A stretch of 64,000 nt of DNA. Source: Vibrio spartinae. Its GTDB lineage: Bacteria > Pseudomonadota > Gammaproteobacteria > Enterobacterales > Vibrionaceae. The stretch is taken from the NCBI RefSeq assembly GCF_024347135.1, contig NZ_AP024907.1:1975001-2039000 (forward strand), read 5' to 3'. Positions 44,323 to 53,672 of the stretch are shown here, piece by piece. The position numbers and the translations under genes were made by a program. The notes under the pieces were generated by a model that ran no database searches, was not told the origin of the DNA, and saw nothing but the letters and a program-made list of their open reading frames with translations. The stretch's first letter is position 1. Each line of letters begins with the position of its first letter.

Positions 44323-45063
44323 ATGAGTAATTCATACAGAAAAGACAAAGACTTAGAGTTGTTACGATACGCTGACAACGACATGCTTGAGGTATTGGTG
44401 AAATACCTAACGACTGATAAAGATGGTAAAACTCGTTATACAGAGACTTTAACTGATGATAAGCAGTTCAAAGCAGCTAAAGGTGACTACCAGCAAGTAT
44501 GGCAGCTTATTGCTGGTGAACTGCAACATTTCGGCGGCGATACACTCGTTAATCTATTTAGAAGAACTGGCGTTGAGTATAGAGAAATACTCATTGATGT
44601 TTGTAAAAAGCTCAGCATCAAAACCGATTACAAAGCTGAGATTGTCAAAATAGAACAAGCTCTGTTAGCAAAGCTATTTGCAGACTCTTGGGAAAAAATG
44701 TCGGAATCAGAAAGAGACGCTTTGCGAAAAGAACTTCAAATAGACGCATCGCTAACCAGTAGTGCAGCACTAACCGCAATAATTGCAGCTATCCGCATGG
44801 GTGGATTTATGTCTTATCAAGTTGCAATGATTGTAGCAAATGCTGTCGCTAAAGCCCTTCTTGGAAGAGGCTTATCTTTAGCAGCCAATGCTGGCTTAGC
44901 TCGTGCTATAGGCGTTTTTGCAGGCCCTATCGGTATAGCAATTACAGTGTTACTAACTGTACCAGCGATTAGTGGCCCTGCATTTAGAGTAACCCTACCT
45001 GCCGTCGTACAAATTGCTGCAATGCGCCAACAAATGCTGAATGAAGAGGAGACAATTTTCTAA
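44323..45063 (+). CDS. yaaW: YaaW-like (UPF0174/DUF3944) protein
   Basis: A 246-residue protein homologous to E. coli YaaW: an N-terminal DUF3944 segment (LLRYADNDMLEVLVKYLT), the conserved WQLIAGELQHFGGDTL, and a C-terminal hydrophobic stretch (about 150-225) ending in GPAFRVTLPAVVQIAAMR. Function is unknown; the hydrophobic region suggests membrane association. The stop overlaps the next gene's ATG (TAATG), so the two are made together. Confidence 0.85.
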   Translation: MSNSYRKDKDLELLRYADNDMLEVLVKYLTTDKDGKTRYTETLTDDKQFKAAKGDYQQVWQLIAGELQHFGGDTLVNLFRRTGVEYREILIDVCKKLSIKTDYKAEIVKIEQALLAKLFADSWEKMSESERDALRKELQIDASLTSSAALTAIIAAIRMGGFMSYQVAMIVANAVAKALLGRGLSLAANAGLARAIGVFAGPIGIAITVLLTVPAISGPAFRVTLPAVVQIAAMRQQMLNEEETIF

Positions 45064-45950
45064 TGGAAACTGTTTTTACTTTTGACTGGGAAAATGTATA
45101 CCCTGAAGTATTAGAAGGTATACAGAATGGTAAAATTACTATACGAGACGGGGTCGCATACTGGACGGAACTCGCGGATAAATCTGGGATAGCACAGCAT
45201 ATGCCTTTAAAGGGCGTTCCATTTGACCCAGAAAAGCTGAATGAAATTAGTAAATTAATTCAAGCGTCTCACGCCACTCAAATGGCTGCGATAAGTTTAT
45301 CCACCACGATCATTGTCGGGGCTATCGTTGTCCAGACTATGTACTTAGTAAGAAAAATAGACAAACTCCAAGAGACAATGGATCTTATTTCTTCTGACAT
45401 CAATGCACAAAACGTGATGTTTTATATGGAAAAATTATCCAAATACTTCGGTGCTATCGAATCTGCAAGAGTCCTCCTCCTAGATAAGTCTTTCGTTTCT
45501 GAAACCCAAGACATCGCGGCAAACCTCATATCTCAGCTTTCAATTGAGAGAAATGAGGTTCTATCGTTAATTGATAACCTTATTTCATTTGCAGACAAAC
45601 TAACAGAGCGTCACCTTGGGCAAATGCTTGATTTTATTACGATGGTCCTTGATATCATGCCTAAAGCTATCTATTTAGAAAGCCAGCTCTGTGACCGTTA
45701 CGGGAAATTCAAGCTGTCTGAGCACCTTATGCGTGAAAACACCAAACGCTACAACATCACTTTGCAACACTACAGAGACTGGTGTAATTCTAAAGCTAAA
45801 GCAACTATTCGTGGTGATTCAACACCAATAGCCCTAGCCTTTCATGAAAAGAAAGACGATTTAAAAGCGCTTTTCGACTCTAGCAATAACAAGGCTCTGC
45901 TTCAGCAACTTGTCAGCCCATCATTACAATTAGCCATTGAAGCGATTTGA
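45063..45950 (+). CDS. Membrane protein coupled to YaaW
   Basis: A 295-residue protein of unknown family, with one transmembrane helix (about residues 77-100, SLSTTIIVGAIVVQTMYLV) followed by a helical domain that may be a coiled coil. Translational coupling with the YaaW gene suggests a membrane complex. The pair sits between an IS remnant and a carboxypeptidase fragment, so it is probably acquired cargo. Confidence 0.65.
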   Translation: METVFTFDWENVYPEVLEGIQNGKITIRDGVAYWTELADKSGIAQHMPLKGVPFDPEKLNEISKLIQASHATQMAAISLSTTIIVGAIVVQTMYLVRKIDKLQETMDLISSDINAQNVMFYMEKLSKYFGAIESARVLLLDKSFVSETQDIAANLISQLSIERNEVLSLIDNLISFADKLTERHLGQMLDFITMVLDIMPKAIYLESQLCDRYGKFKLSEHLMRENTKRYNITLQHYRDWCNSKAKATIRGDSTPIALAFHEKKDDLKALFDSSNNKALLQQLVSPSLQLAIEAI

Positions 45951-46045
45951 GGTTTTAATGGCTTAGACCCAGTGTAACTAAGCTGGGTTACCGAGTTTCA
46001 ACTTCATATCCGCTAAGCGATTTTTAATATAGAAAGTGGTACTGT

Positions 46046-46150
46046 CCATTTGCCACAAACTGATAACCTGACGCCTGCACTGGCAAAATTCGGTGCTGAA
46101 TCCCCATCAGGTCAGCAAACATTGCGGGCACTCTGTTTGCAAAGGCACTC
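46046..46150 (+). repeat. Intergenic hairpin repeat, diverged copy 3
   Basis: Starts near GCCACAAACTGATAACCTGA; hairpin at 46067-46111 with arms CCTGA / TCAGG and GCAC / GTGC, followed by GCAAACATTGCGGGCACTC and two partial copies of an ACTCTGTTT unit. Nearly the same as copy 4 at 57773 and clearly related to copies 1 and 2. Confidence 0.8.
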
Positions 46151-46172
46151 TGTTTAGGGGAAGTGGACAATA

Positions 46173-46399
46173 CCCTCGGTGCAATGTATGCCGCTCAATT
46201 GATGGCAGCGATGAAGAAAAACGTAAATGTTGACGGAGCGATTCGAAGTGGCGATTTGACCCCGATATTCACTTGGCTATCTGACAATATTTGGCGTCAA
46301 GGGAGTTTGCTGACTACTGATGAACTGGTGAAACAAGCAACAGGGAAAGTACTCAATCCCGCTCATTTCAAACAACATCTCATAGACCGATATTTTTAA
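46173..46399 (+). pseudogene. 3' fragment of an M32 carboxypeptidase gene
   Basis: Encodes the last 75 residues of an M32 carboxypeptidase (GAMYAAQLMAAMKK..., SGDLTPIFTWLSDNIW, TDELVKQATG), aligned without gaps to the end of the intact gene at 9247-9473 but differing at many third positions and several residues. The catalytic part is missing and there is no ribosome site. It is either the displaced original 3' end of the gene or an imported one, and marks the right border of the 9.5-46.2 kb insertion. Confidence 0.85.
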
Positions 46400-46402
46400 A
46401 AA

Positions 46403-46436
46403 CTAGAATAGGTGTCCACTCGGACACCTATTCTAG
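46403..46436. terminator. Perfect 15-bp inverted repeat
   Basis: CTAGAATAGGTGTCC and its exact complement, separated by four bases, directly after the fragment's stop codon. Likely the bidirectional terminator of the lost carboxypeptidase gene. Confidence 0.7.
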
Positions 46437-46596
46437 AAATCATCAAGAATCGTGGTCATAATAAAGTGACTTGCACGGCAATCTGGATATCTAGATAAAC
46501 CACTCACTTTATATTATGCAAGGTTATTACTTAATAAAGAATGTAAATTGATCTAATGAGTACAATTTATAGTACACAGTCATTTTATCTATATAG

Positions 46597-47526
46597 TCAA
46601 AACTTAATTTCGGCGCCAACAACGTAAGCGATTTGCGCATCTTCAGCATCGGTATTTGAAATTTCGGCGAATAGGTTTACGTCATCAAATTTTGAAAATT
46701 CATAGGTGATATTGGCATACCATTCATTCACCGATTCTTCAGATTCTGGTTTATTATTAACAAAACCAAGAGCAACTTTAGTCAAATCAGTAACACCAAA
46801 TGTGGTAGCAAAATTATAAACTTTCATGGTGTCTTCAGATTCTGAATAATCGACAGCAAAGGTTGCAAAACCTGCATCATACAAGGCGCTGACACCGTAG
46901 GTGTTAAAGGTATCACCATCCACTTCAACTTCTCGGTTCTGATAAGAGGCAGCCAGTTCCAGTTGCTCTATTTCAACCGAAGCGAAGGCATCAAATGATT
47001 GCTCACCTTCATTGTCCTTATCTTTCGCCTGTAAATCTGTAGACAACATCAGCTTTATTTTATTCAGGTTGAAATTCAACAGAATCACATTGTCGCCATC
47101 GGTTTCGTCAAACGCGACATCATCTGAGTCCATTTCATAATCTTCCGCAATACCAAACTCATCTGAAGCATAGTCTTGTCTCCCGACCGACAGTGAGATA
47201 TTACTGCTCTCGAAACCGATCAGCGCATCTTTTAGCGCTGCACTATTTTGGTTTTTATCACCATTGGCCGCATCATCAAAATCAAACCCTAGGACGCCCA
47301 ATACGGTAAAGTCTTCTGCCACTTCATAAGCAACTTTATTTTCAAATTCCAAAGAGTCATAATTGACGTAAAGATGTTGATCTTTACCACTATCTTTCTG
47401 TAACTGAATTTGGATATCACCATTTAGTTCATAAATGAAACCATCTTTTTCGACTAAATTAGCAGCATTAACTGAAGTAGTCGCTGCTGCAAAAATAATA
47501 GCCACTGCTAGTACATTATTTTTCAT
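46597..47526 (-). CDS. Outer-membrane porin
   Basis: A 309-residue general-porin-type protein: cleavable signal peptide (residues 1-21, ending SVNAA), alternating amphipathic beta strands, acidic loops (DYEMDSDDVAFDETDGD) and a C-terminal aromatic residue (EIKF). It should form a trimeric channel in the outer membrane. It is read on the same strand as the phosphatase gene, which lies upstream with 227 bases between, so it may serve the same substrate. Its many acidic loop residues argue for cation selectivity, although porins for phosphate compounds are usually basic. Confidence 0.8.
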   Translation of the reverse strand: MKNNVLAVAIIFAAATTSVNAANLVEKDGFIYELNGDIQIQLQKDSGKDQHLYVNYDSLEFENKVAYEVAEDFTVLGVLGFDFDDAANGDKNQNSAALKDALIGFESSNISLSVGRQDYASDEFGIAEDYEMDSDDVAFDETDGDNVILLNFNLNKIKLMLSTDLQAKDKDNEGEQSFDAFASVEIEQLELAASYQNREVEVDGDTFNTYGVSALYDAGFATFAVDYSESEDTMKVYNFATTFGVTDLTKVALGFVNNKPESEESVNEWYANITYEFSKFDDVNLFAEISNTDAEDAQIAYVVGAEIKF

Positions 47527-47753
47527 TTTTATTTCCTTGATTTATTCTATTTGCCTTTTTCTAGGCAATAAAACACACACTGAAATCAGTGCATATTTTA
47601 TTTTTAGTTAACATAAATTAGATAAAATTAATGAATGCGATTTATTTAATCACTCTATTTAAAAACAAACCTCATCCTCATTAAATTAATCAATATTAAT
47701 TTAAATGAGTTGTTCGCTATAAAATAGAAATTAATTAAATTTGAATAATATAA

Positions 47754-49295
47754 TTACTCGTTAACACTTAGTTCCTTGCTGTAGCAGCGTTTAAGTTCAT
47801 TCAAACTGTAAAAATATTGAGTCCCGGAGAACACTTTGCAACTATCTTTAAAGCCGACTTCTTTTTCGTTATAAAGCATTTTAACTAAAGTCTCCCCACC
47901 GTTAACATTCTTATACACATCCCATTGAATATTCGCAGAATATGGCGTTACCCAGCCACCACGCCACTCGTTATTTTCCTGAGAATACAGAATAGAAGGA
48001 TCGGCGGATTGAGTGCTGCCTTCAACATGTAATAGTGCTGCGAGAGGCATCATTTGTTCTGCATGAGCAAAGCGAACTTTCGCCACGTGCTGAGTAGATT
48101 GGCTATTATTTGCTACTGCATCCATTTCACTAAACATATCTTTCAACAGTGGCTTAGCAATATTGTACGTTACACCATCGCTATCAGAGAAACTCGGACC
48201 TTTTTCATAAAAGTCTTCTGCATCAGACTGATATGAGAACCATGCGGACTCTTCAGGAGTTATAAATTGTTTTAAGTTCCACTCGCCCCCCTGAGCCTGT
48301 GCTTCACGTAACATACCCGGACCGATAATAAACATGTTGTATAGTTTTGATGCAGCATCTACCTCATTTTGCACATACTTCCAGTCATCTTCGGTTTCAT
48401 CAGGTTTTCTGGTATTCGTTTTAAAGCAATTTTCTGCTGCAATATCACAGTTTTTGTCGTCTGAAACGTCATTTTCCAGAAAGTCTACAAACTCTTTAGT
48501 GTAGATACGTTCCAACATTTGACGCGCCAGCAATTTCGTTTTTGGCAGTTCAGAAATTTCATCAAATGCAGCTTCTAGTTTATCCGAATCTTTAAAATTC
48601 TTATAAGCCTTATAGTTAGCGGTATATTGTTGATATTCAACACTCTTAGCTGGATTTGTTTTATGGAAATAAAGCTCATATTTGTTTACAAGCTTATTAT
48701 CAATTTTGTTTGGCTGAGTCTGCGTTTGGTAACATCGAGTAGCATCATTACTCACATAAGCTACATCATTCGCCAACGACTGCATAAAGTAATACGCAGT
48801 CTGATTCGCACGCTCTTCACCAGAAGTTTGCACTTGAATACAGACAGGGTTACTCGCATCATTGGTCATGATTGAACTTAAACGCTCGGCCATACGTGAA
48901 GCAATCCCTTCCGGTTCTTCTTCACCGACTCGGGTTAATAGACCATAGCCAAGCTTTTCGTTTGCCCCAGTGACTTTATCTGTAACCGGACCAAGCTTTT
49001 CACCTCGCTCCGTTAACTGACCACGTTTCTTAGCCAAATCCCACACCTGCTTGGTGAGCACATCATATTTCGGACTTGAAAGTGCGCGGGCACCATGCCG
49101 CTCGACTAGTTGAGTATAAACAACTCTATAGCCCAATGGCGCAGCCTCATAACTACTTAAATCTTGCTGTGGTGAATAAGTTGCCTTGCTGCTGTACTGG
49201 TATCCATCCGTTCCATTTTCAGAATGTTCACTGCTGCTACAACCACTGAGTAGAGCCACAGTAATCGCTGACGCAATAAGAGTATAACGAGTCAT
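47754..49295 (-). CDS. Histidine acid phosphatase (phytase-like) lipoprotein
   Basis: A 513-residue lipoprotein with lipobox LLSGC near residue 19. The active-site motif RHGAR is at VERHGARALS (about residue 68) and the proton-donor motif in FAHAEQMMPLAA (about 410), the two marks of branch-2 histidine phosphatases such as AppA phytase and glucose-1-phosphatase. It would release phosphate from organic phosphates in the periplasm or at the surface. It is divergent from an ABC importer, inositol-monophosphatase-family and phosphatase genes. Exact substrate (phytate, sugar phosphates) is inferred, not seen. Confidence 0.82.
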   Translation of the reverse strand: MTRYTLIASAITVALLSGCSSSEHSENGTDGYQYSSKATYSPQQDLSSYEAAPLGYRVVYTQLVERHGARALSSPKYDVLTKQVWDLAKKRGQLTERGEKLGPVTDKVTGANEKLGYGLLTRVGEEEPEGIASRMAERLSSIMTNDASNPVCIQVQTSGEERANQTAYYFMQSLANDVAYVSNDATRCYQTQTQPNKIDNKLVNKYELYFHKTNPAKSVEYQQYTANYKAYKNFKDSDKLEAAFDEISELPKTKLLARQMLERIYTKEFVDFLENDVSDDKNCDIAAENCFKTNTRKPDETEDDWKYVQNEVDAASKLYNMFIIGPGMLREAQAQGGEWNLKQFITPEESAWFSYQSDAEDFYEKGPSFSDSDGVTYNIAKPLLKDMFSEMDAVANNSQSTQHVAKVRFAHAEQMMPLAALLHVEGSTQSADPSILYSQENNEWRGGWVTPYSANIQWDVYKNVNGGETLVKMLYNEKEVGFKDSCKVFSGTQYFYSLNELKRCYSKELSVNE

Positions 49296-49381
49296 TAATC
49301 TTCCTTAAGTTGTTGTATTTGGATACTAAGACACACTGAACATTAAAGTTGCTTTATGACAATTTCATTGCATACCATCGT

Positions 49382-49401
49382 TTTTGCAACTATGTGCAAA
49401 A
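49382..49401. promoter_or_regulatory. Candidate LacI-type operator
   Basis: TTTTGCA-ACTATG-TGCAAAA, a perfect 7+7 inverted repeat in the 171-bp region between the phosphatase gene and the ABC importer. Position between divergent genes and the LacI regulator at the end of the operon make it a plausible operator. Confidence 0.45.
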
Positions 49402-49466
49402 TATTCATATTTCTGTCATCTGACTTTTCTAAAGTATTTCTCATAGACACACGGGAGGAGAGTGTT

Positions 49467-51296
49467 GTGTTAGAAGTACCAAGCTATTCTATGCCGATGC
49501 AAACAAGTGCACTACAGAAAATAAAACATCGCTTTGCAGTCGCAAGACAAGAACCAGCGAATGTATTAGCCATACTGCTATTAATGTTTTTTGCTTATTT
49601 GATTGTCGCCCCTGTTTTATCCATTGCAACCGACGCCTTTACTGTTCATCCCGGTGACGAAATGCGTACTCACGAAAATCAGGGTGATTTAACCAACTAT
49701 TACCTTGTCAGAGTGATCACATCGCGAATGTCACAACTGCTATTGTGGCAACCGCTACAACATACCCTAAGCATTGCGACACTAACCGTTCTTTTTGCAT
49801 TACTACTGGGGGTGACTCTGGCCTGGCTGGTAAACCGTACAGATATGTTCGGACGCAAATGGTTTACAACGGCATTAGTTGTACCATTTATGCTGCCTTC
49901 ATGGACGTTCGCTTTGGCATGGACAACCATTTTCAAAAATCGCACAGTGGGCGGGCAACCAGGATGGCTGGAAGCTATGGGGATCACAACACCAGACTGG
50001 GTCGCTTATGGCTTTTTCCCCATGGTCGTGATCTTAGTCATCCACTATGTTCCGCTCGTTATTCTTATTGTCGGTAACGCATTGCGCCGCTTCGATTCTC
50101 AGTTAGAAGATTGTGCCCGAATTCTTGGTGCAGACCGCAGAACCATTTCACTAAAAATTATTCTACCTTTGGTTCGACCTGCTCTGCTTTCTGCTGCACT
50201 GCTGATTTTCGCAGATTGTATTGGTGAATTTGCGATTCCGTATATCTTAGGATTACCAGTCAATTTTAATACTTTATCCACCGGCCTTTATCGAGCACTG
50301 GACTCACGTCAAAACGGTGTCGCTGCTGTTGTTGCGCTGGTCATTATGCTTATCGGTATCATCACTTTGATGATTGATATCCGCATGATGAAAGAAGCAC
50401 GTCGCTTTGTCACCGTGGGCGGTAAAGGACAAATGGAACGCACGAATCAACTTAGAGCCATGCGACTACCGGCAACAGGTCTGGCTGCAGCATTTGTCAT
50501 GATTGGCGTCGCTATACCACTTTTGACCTTATTTCTTTCCACTATCATGATCTTACCGGGTCGCTTTAATCCGGAGAACTTTACCTTTGATTACTGGATT
50601 GGTGAGAATCTGGATACTTTGGCGATGCACAGCGGAATTCTGCTCACACAAGAATTCTGGGATGCGGCATGGAACACCATCATGATCGTTGGAAGCGCTT
50701 CTGTCATCTCAGGCGTACTCGGTCTTCTGGTCGGCTATTCGGTTCTACGTTGCACTATTCCATGGGTCGGCCAATCCCTCAAGCAAGTAACGTTTATGCC
50801 TTATCTAGTTCCGGGAATTGCTTTTGCCGCTGCGTTTCTATCTCTCTTTGCCGTTTCGCGCGGCCCCATCCCTGCACTCTATGGACTACCGGTACTGCTG
50901 ATTATTGCTCTAATTGCGGAACAAATGCCGTTTGCCAGTCGCTCCGGTATTGCAGCGATGTCTCAGTTAGGAAAAGAGCCGGAAGAAGCCGCGCGTATTG
51001 CAGGCGCCAATTGGTTTACCCGCTTAACCCGCATCATCGTACCGATTCAGGCAGCCCCGTTAGCCACTGGGATTTTGTTGCCTTTTATTTCCGGTATCAA
51101 AGGTGTGAGCCTGTTTATCATTCTTGCTATTCCAGCTACGGATGTTTTAACCACTTATTCGTTACGTCTGATTGACTACAACTACGACCAAGCCGCCAAT
51201 GCAGTAGTGCTGATGATCGCTCTTGTTGCCTGGGGAGGCACTGTATTGATTCAACGAATTTCAGGCACTGGCCTCGCACAAGGATTAGAGAGTTAA
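49467..51296 (+). CDS. ABC importer permease, two-domain (Afu/Fbp type)
   Basis: A 609-residue inner-membrane permease with two fused BPD_transp_1 domains, about 12 helices in all. EAA-type loops are visible as EDCARILGADRRTISLKIILP and EEAARIAGANWFTRLTRIIVP-like sequences in the two halves. The start is taken as GTG at 49467, eight bases after GGGAGGAG; the longer frame from 49356 would begin inside the operator region. This architecture is shared by ferric (FbpB), sugar-phosphate (AfuB) and phosphonate importers; the neighbours favour a phosphorylated organic substrate. Confidence 0.88.
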   Translation: MLEVPSYSMPMQTSALQKIKHRFAVARQEPANVLAILLLMFFAYLIVAPVLSIATDAFTVHPGDEMRTHENQGDLTNYYLVRVITSRMSQLLLWQPLQHTLSIATLTVLFALLLGVTLAWLVNRTDMFGRKWFTTALVVPFMLPSWTFALAWTTIFKNRTVGGQPGWLEAMGITTPDWVAYGFFPMVVILVIHYVPLVILIVGNALRRFDSQLEDCARILGADRRTISLKIILPLVRPALLSAALLIFADCIGEFAIPYILGLPVNFNTLSTGLYRALDSRQNGVAAVVALVIMLIGIITLMIDIRMMKEARRFVTVGGKGQMERTNQLRAMRLPATGLAAAFVMIGVAIPLLTLFLSTIMILPGRFNPENFTFDYWIGENLDTLAMHSGILLTQEFWDAAWNTIMIVGSASVISGVLGLLVGYSVLRCTIPWVGQSLKQVTFMPYLVPGIAFAAAFLSLFAVSRGPIPALYGLPVLLIIALIAEQMPFASRSGIAAMSQLGKEPEEAARIAGANWFTRLTRIIVPIQAAPLATGILLPFISGIKGVSLFIILAIPATDVLTTYSLRLIDYNYDQAANAVVLMIALVAWGGTVLIQRISGTGLAQGLES

Positions 51297-51297
51297 C

Positions 51298-52455
51298 ATG
51301 CCAACCATTACTTTATCTCAACTACAAAAAACCTATTCCGGATCGGAAAGTGCCGCCGTAAAAGGGCTGGATTTAACCGTCAAAGATGGTGAGTTCATGT
51401 GTCTGTTAGGCCCGTCCGGATGTGGAAAAACAACCATACTTCGCATGATAGCGGGTATTGAACACACCACGGGTGGTGCCATTGCTATTGACGAGCAAAT
51501 TATGGATTCCATTGAACAGGGCTGTTTTGTTCCTCCGGAAAAACGCGGTATCGGCCTAGTATTCCAAAGTTACGCACTCTGGCCACATATGACAGTAGAA
51601 GAAAATGTCGAATTCGGCCTGAAACTGAAAAAGATGCCAAAGCAAGAACGTACGGAGCGTTGTCTGGATGTAATGGAAAAACTGCGTATTGCGAATTACG
51701 CCAAACGTTACCCTTCACAACTTTCCGGAGGGCAACAACAACGCGTGGCTTTAGCTCGTATGCTGGCCGTCAACCCTGGCGTACTTTTACTGGATGAACC
51801 GTTATCGAACCTCGATGCGGCATTACGTCTAGAAATGCGTGCTGAGCTACGGCGTATACATCAGACATTTGGCACAACCATCGTGTTTGTCAGTCATGAT
51901 CAATGGGAAGCAATGACTTTGGCAACGACCATTGCCGTCATGAGTAATGGCGAACTACAACAAGTTGGTACTCCCGACGAGATTTACGCCACGCCCACCA
52001 ACCGATTTGTGGCCGAATTTATTGGTACGCCCAAGCTCAATATGATCGACTTTAGCACCACCAACCAAAACACAGAAGTGACTGTTGAGCATAGTAAAAT
52101 ACGATGTCAAATATCACAACGATATGCAGACATCTTCCAGATTGAACACTGCGGTATTCGCCCGGAAGCCATCGTTCTGCACCAAAGCAAAACAGCTAAC
52201 ACGACAGAAATGATCATTGAATCCATTATGCCTACCGGAGGCAGTTGGGTAATCGAACTGATTCAAGGTGAAGATCGCTTGTTTCACTCAACACAATTAC
52301 GACCAGAATATCAGGCTGGCGATACCGTTTTCTGCGAGCTGCCAGATGAAGCTTTGCATTTTTTTGCACCCAACGGTGAAAGGCTCAAACTTTCGCCACG
52401 AACCATTGAACCTATGTGGCCAAACGCAACAAACGTTTGTGCTCATTTAGCTTAA
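51298..52455 (+). CDS. ABC importer ATP-binding subunit
   Basis: A 385-residue ATPase with Walker A GPSGCGKTT, signature LSGGQQQR, Walker B VLLLDEPLSNLD and H-loop FVSHDQ, plus a C-terminal TOBE-like regulatory part. It starts one base after the permease stop. Family members include AfuC, FbpC and PotA-like proteins. It powers the importer formed with the neighbouring permease and binding protein. Confidence 0.92.
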   Translation: MPTITLSQLQKTYSGSESAAVKGLDLTVKDGEFMCLLGPSGCGKTTILRMIAGIEHTTGGAIAIDEQIMDSIEQGCFVPPEKRGIGLVFQSYALWPHMTVEENVEFGLKLKKMPKQERTERCLDVMEKLRIANYAKRYPSQLSGGQQQRVALARMLAVNPGVLLLDEPLSNLDAALRLEMRAELRRIHQTFGTTIVFVSHDQWEAMTLATTIAVMSNGELQQVGTPDEIYATPTNRFVAEFIGTPKLNMIDFSTTNQNTEVTVEHSKIRCQISQRYADIFQIEHCGIRPEAIVLHQSKTANTTEMIIESIMPTGGSWVIELIQGEDRLFHSTQLRPEYQAGDTVFCELPDEALHFFAPNGERLKLSPRTIEPMWPNATNVCAHLA

Positions 52456-52493
52456 CTTAAACCCGATGACTGTGCCCCTCAAGGAAATGGACC

Positions 52494-53603
52494 ATGAAAA
52501 TGAAACATAACGTGCTTGCTCTATCGATTGCTACTGCTGGCCTATCATTCGCAGCAAACGCAAATGAATCGTTTGATTTAAAGGCAATGATTGCTGCAGC
52601 CAAACAAGAAGAGGCAATTACCGTTTACGCCCCGACCGGAAAAATCGTTCAACAAGCGAAAGATTTTTCCGAGAAATACGGCGTAAAAGCCGTCGGTATC
52701 AAAGCGAAAGCACCACATATTATTGAAATCATAAGCCGAGAATCACAAGCAAATAATGTAAAAGCAGATGTGGCATTAATTGAAGATGCGCCAGCAACTC
52801 AAGTACAGCTCTTGGATAAAGGCTATGTGACGAGTTGGGTTCCGGATGATATGAAGCAGGATATCCCCAAAGACTATCAAAACCCGCTCACTGTAGTACT
52901 GGCTCCGAATGTATGGTCATACAACACCGCTCAGTACGATAGCTGCCCTATTACCAACATCTGGCAACTTACGGAACCCAAATGGCGTCATAAAATCGCG
53001 ATGCAAGATCCACTGATCAAACCTTTGTATTCCGATACCTTTAACCAATTGGCGACCAACTATGATGCACAAATGGCAAAAGCGTATCAGGATCTTTATG
53101 GTGAACCTTTAAACACTGACGAAGGCTCAGCCACGGCCGAATTTGTTAAGCGCCTTGCTCAAAACGGCCCATTGTTAACCAAATCAGACGGTGACGCTGC
53201 ACAGGCTATTGGTGCTCCTGACGTTAAAGATAGCTTTGTTGGCTTAATCAGTACCGCTAAATTCCGTGAAAACAAAAACGGTATGAAATTAGGTATTTGT
53301 CACGATATGAAGCCATTCATCGGCGCACTATATCCAGCACCAGGTGTCATTACCACGAAAACGAATAGCCCAAATGCCTCAAAGCTTTTCATTCATTACC
53401 TGATGACGGCGGAAGGCATCAAGCTACAAGGTGTTGACGGCAAAATGTCATCTAACCAGAAAGTATCGTTACCCGCAGAAGAGGCTTCCGGCATTCAGCA
53501 ATACCGGAACCAGTTGATGATGTACAAAACTGCCACTGCAAATTCAGACTGGCAAAAACGTCAGGACTGGATGGATCTTTGGAGCCTGAATTACCAACGC
53601 TAA
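52494..53603 (+). CDS. ABC importer periplasmic binding protein
   Basis: A 369-residue binding protein with a signal peptide (cleavage near ANANE, residue 24). The fold type is that of the FbpA/AfuA cluster (ITVYAPTGKIVQQ, DVALIEDAPATQVQLL, WSYNTAQYD). The paired tyrosines that bind iron in FbpA are not evident, which argues against a ferric-ion role and is in line with the sugar-phosphate-binding AfuA. AAGGAAATGG precedes the ATG. Confidence 0.85.
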   Translation: MKMKHNVLALSIATAGLSFAANANESFDLKAMIAAAKQEEAITVYAPTGKIVQQAKDFSEKYGVKAVGIKAKAPHIIEIISRESQANNVKADVALIEDAPATQVQLLDKGYVTSWVPDDMKQDIPKDYQNPLTVVLAPNVWSYNTAQYDSCPITNIWQLTEPKWRHKIAMQDPLIKPLYSDTFNQLATNYDAQMAKAYQDLYGEPLNTDEGSATAEFVKRLAQNGPLLTKSDGDAAQAIGAPDVKDSFVGLISTAKFRENKNGMKLGICHDMKPFIGALYPAPGVITTKTNSPNASKLFIHYLMTAEGIKLQGVDGKMSSNQKVSLPAEEASGIQQYRNQLMMYKTATANSDWQKRQDWMDLWSLNYQR

Positions 53604-53672
53604 TCTACATACTGAATCTGATATAACCCGCTGCGTAGACAACCTCTGCGCAGCCCAACAGGACAAGCTTCT

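Noticed and set aside
9474..46400. tRNA-targeted integrative element with integrase
   Set aside because: No tRNA gene and no tyrosine or serine integrase were seen at or within the island borders.
49467..53603. Ferric iron ABC importer
   Set aside because: The general family fits, but iron-binding tyrosines are not evident and the neighbours are phosphatases; kept as organophosphate-type by inference.
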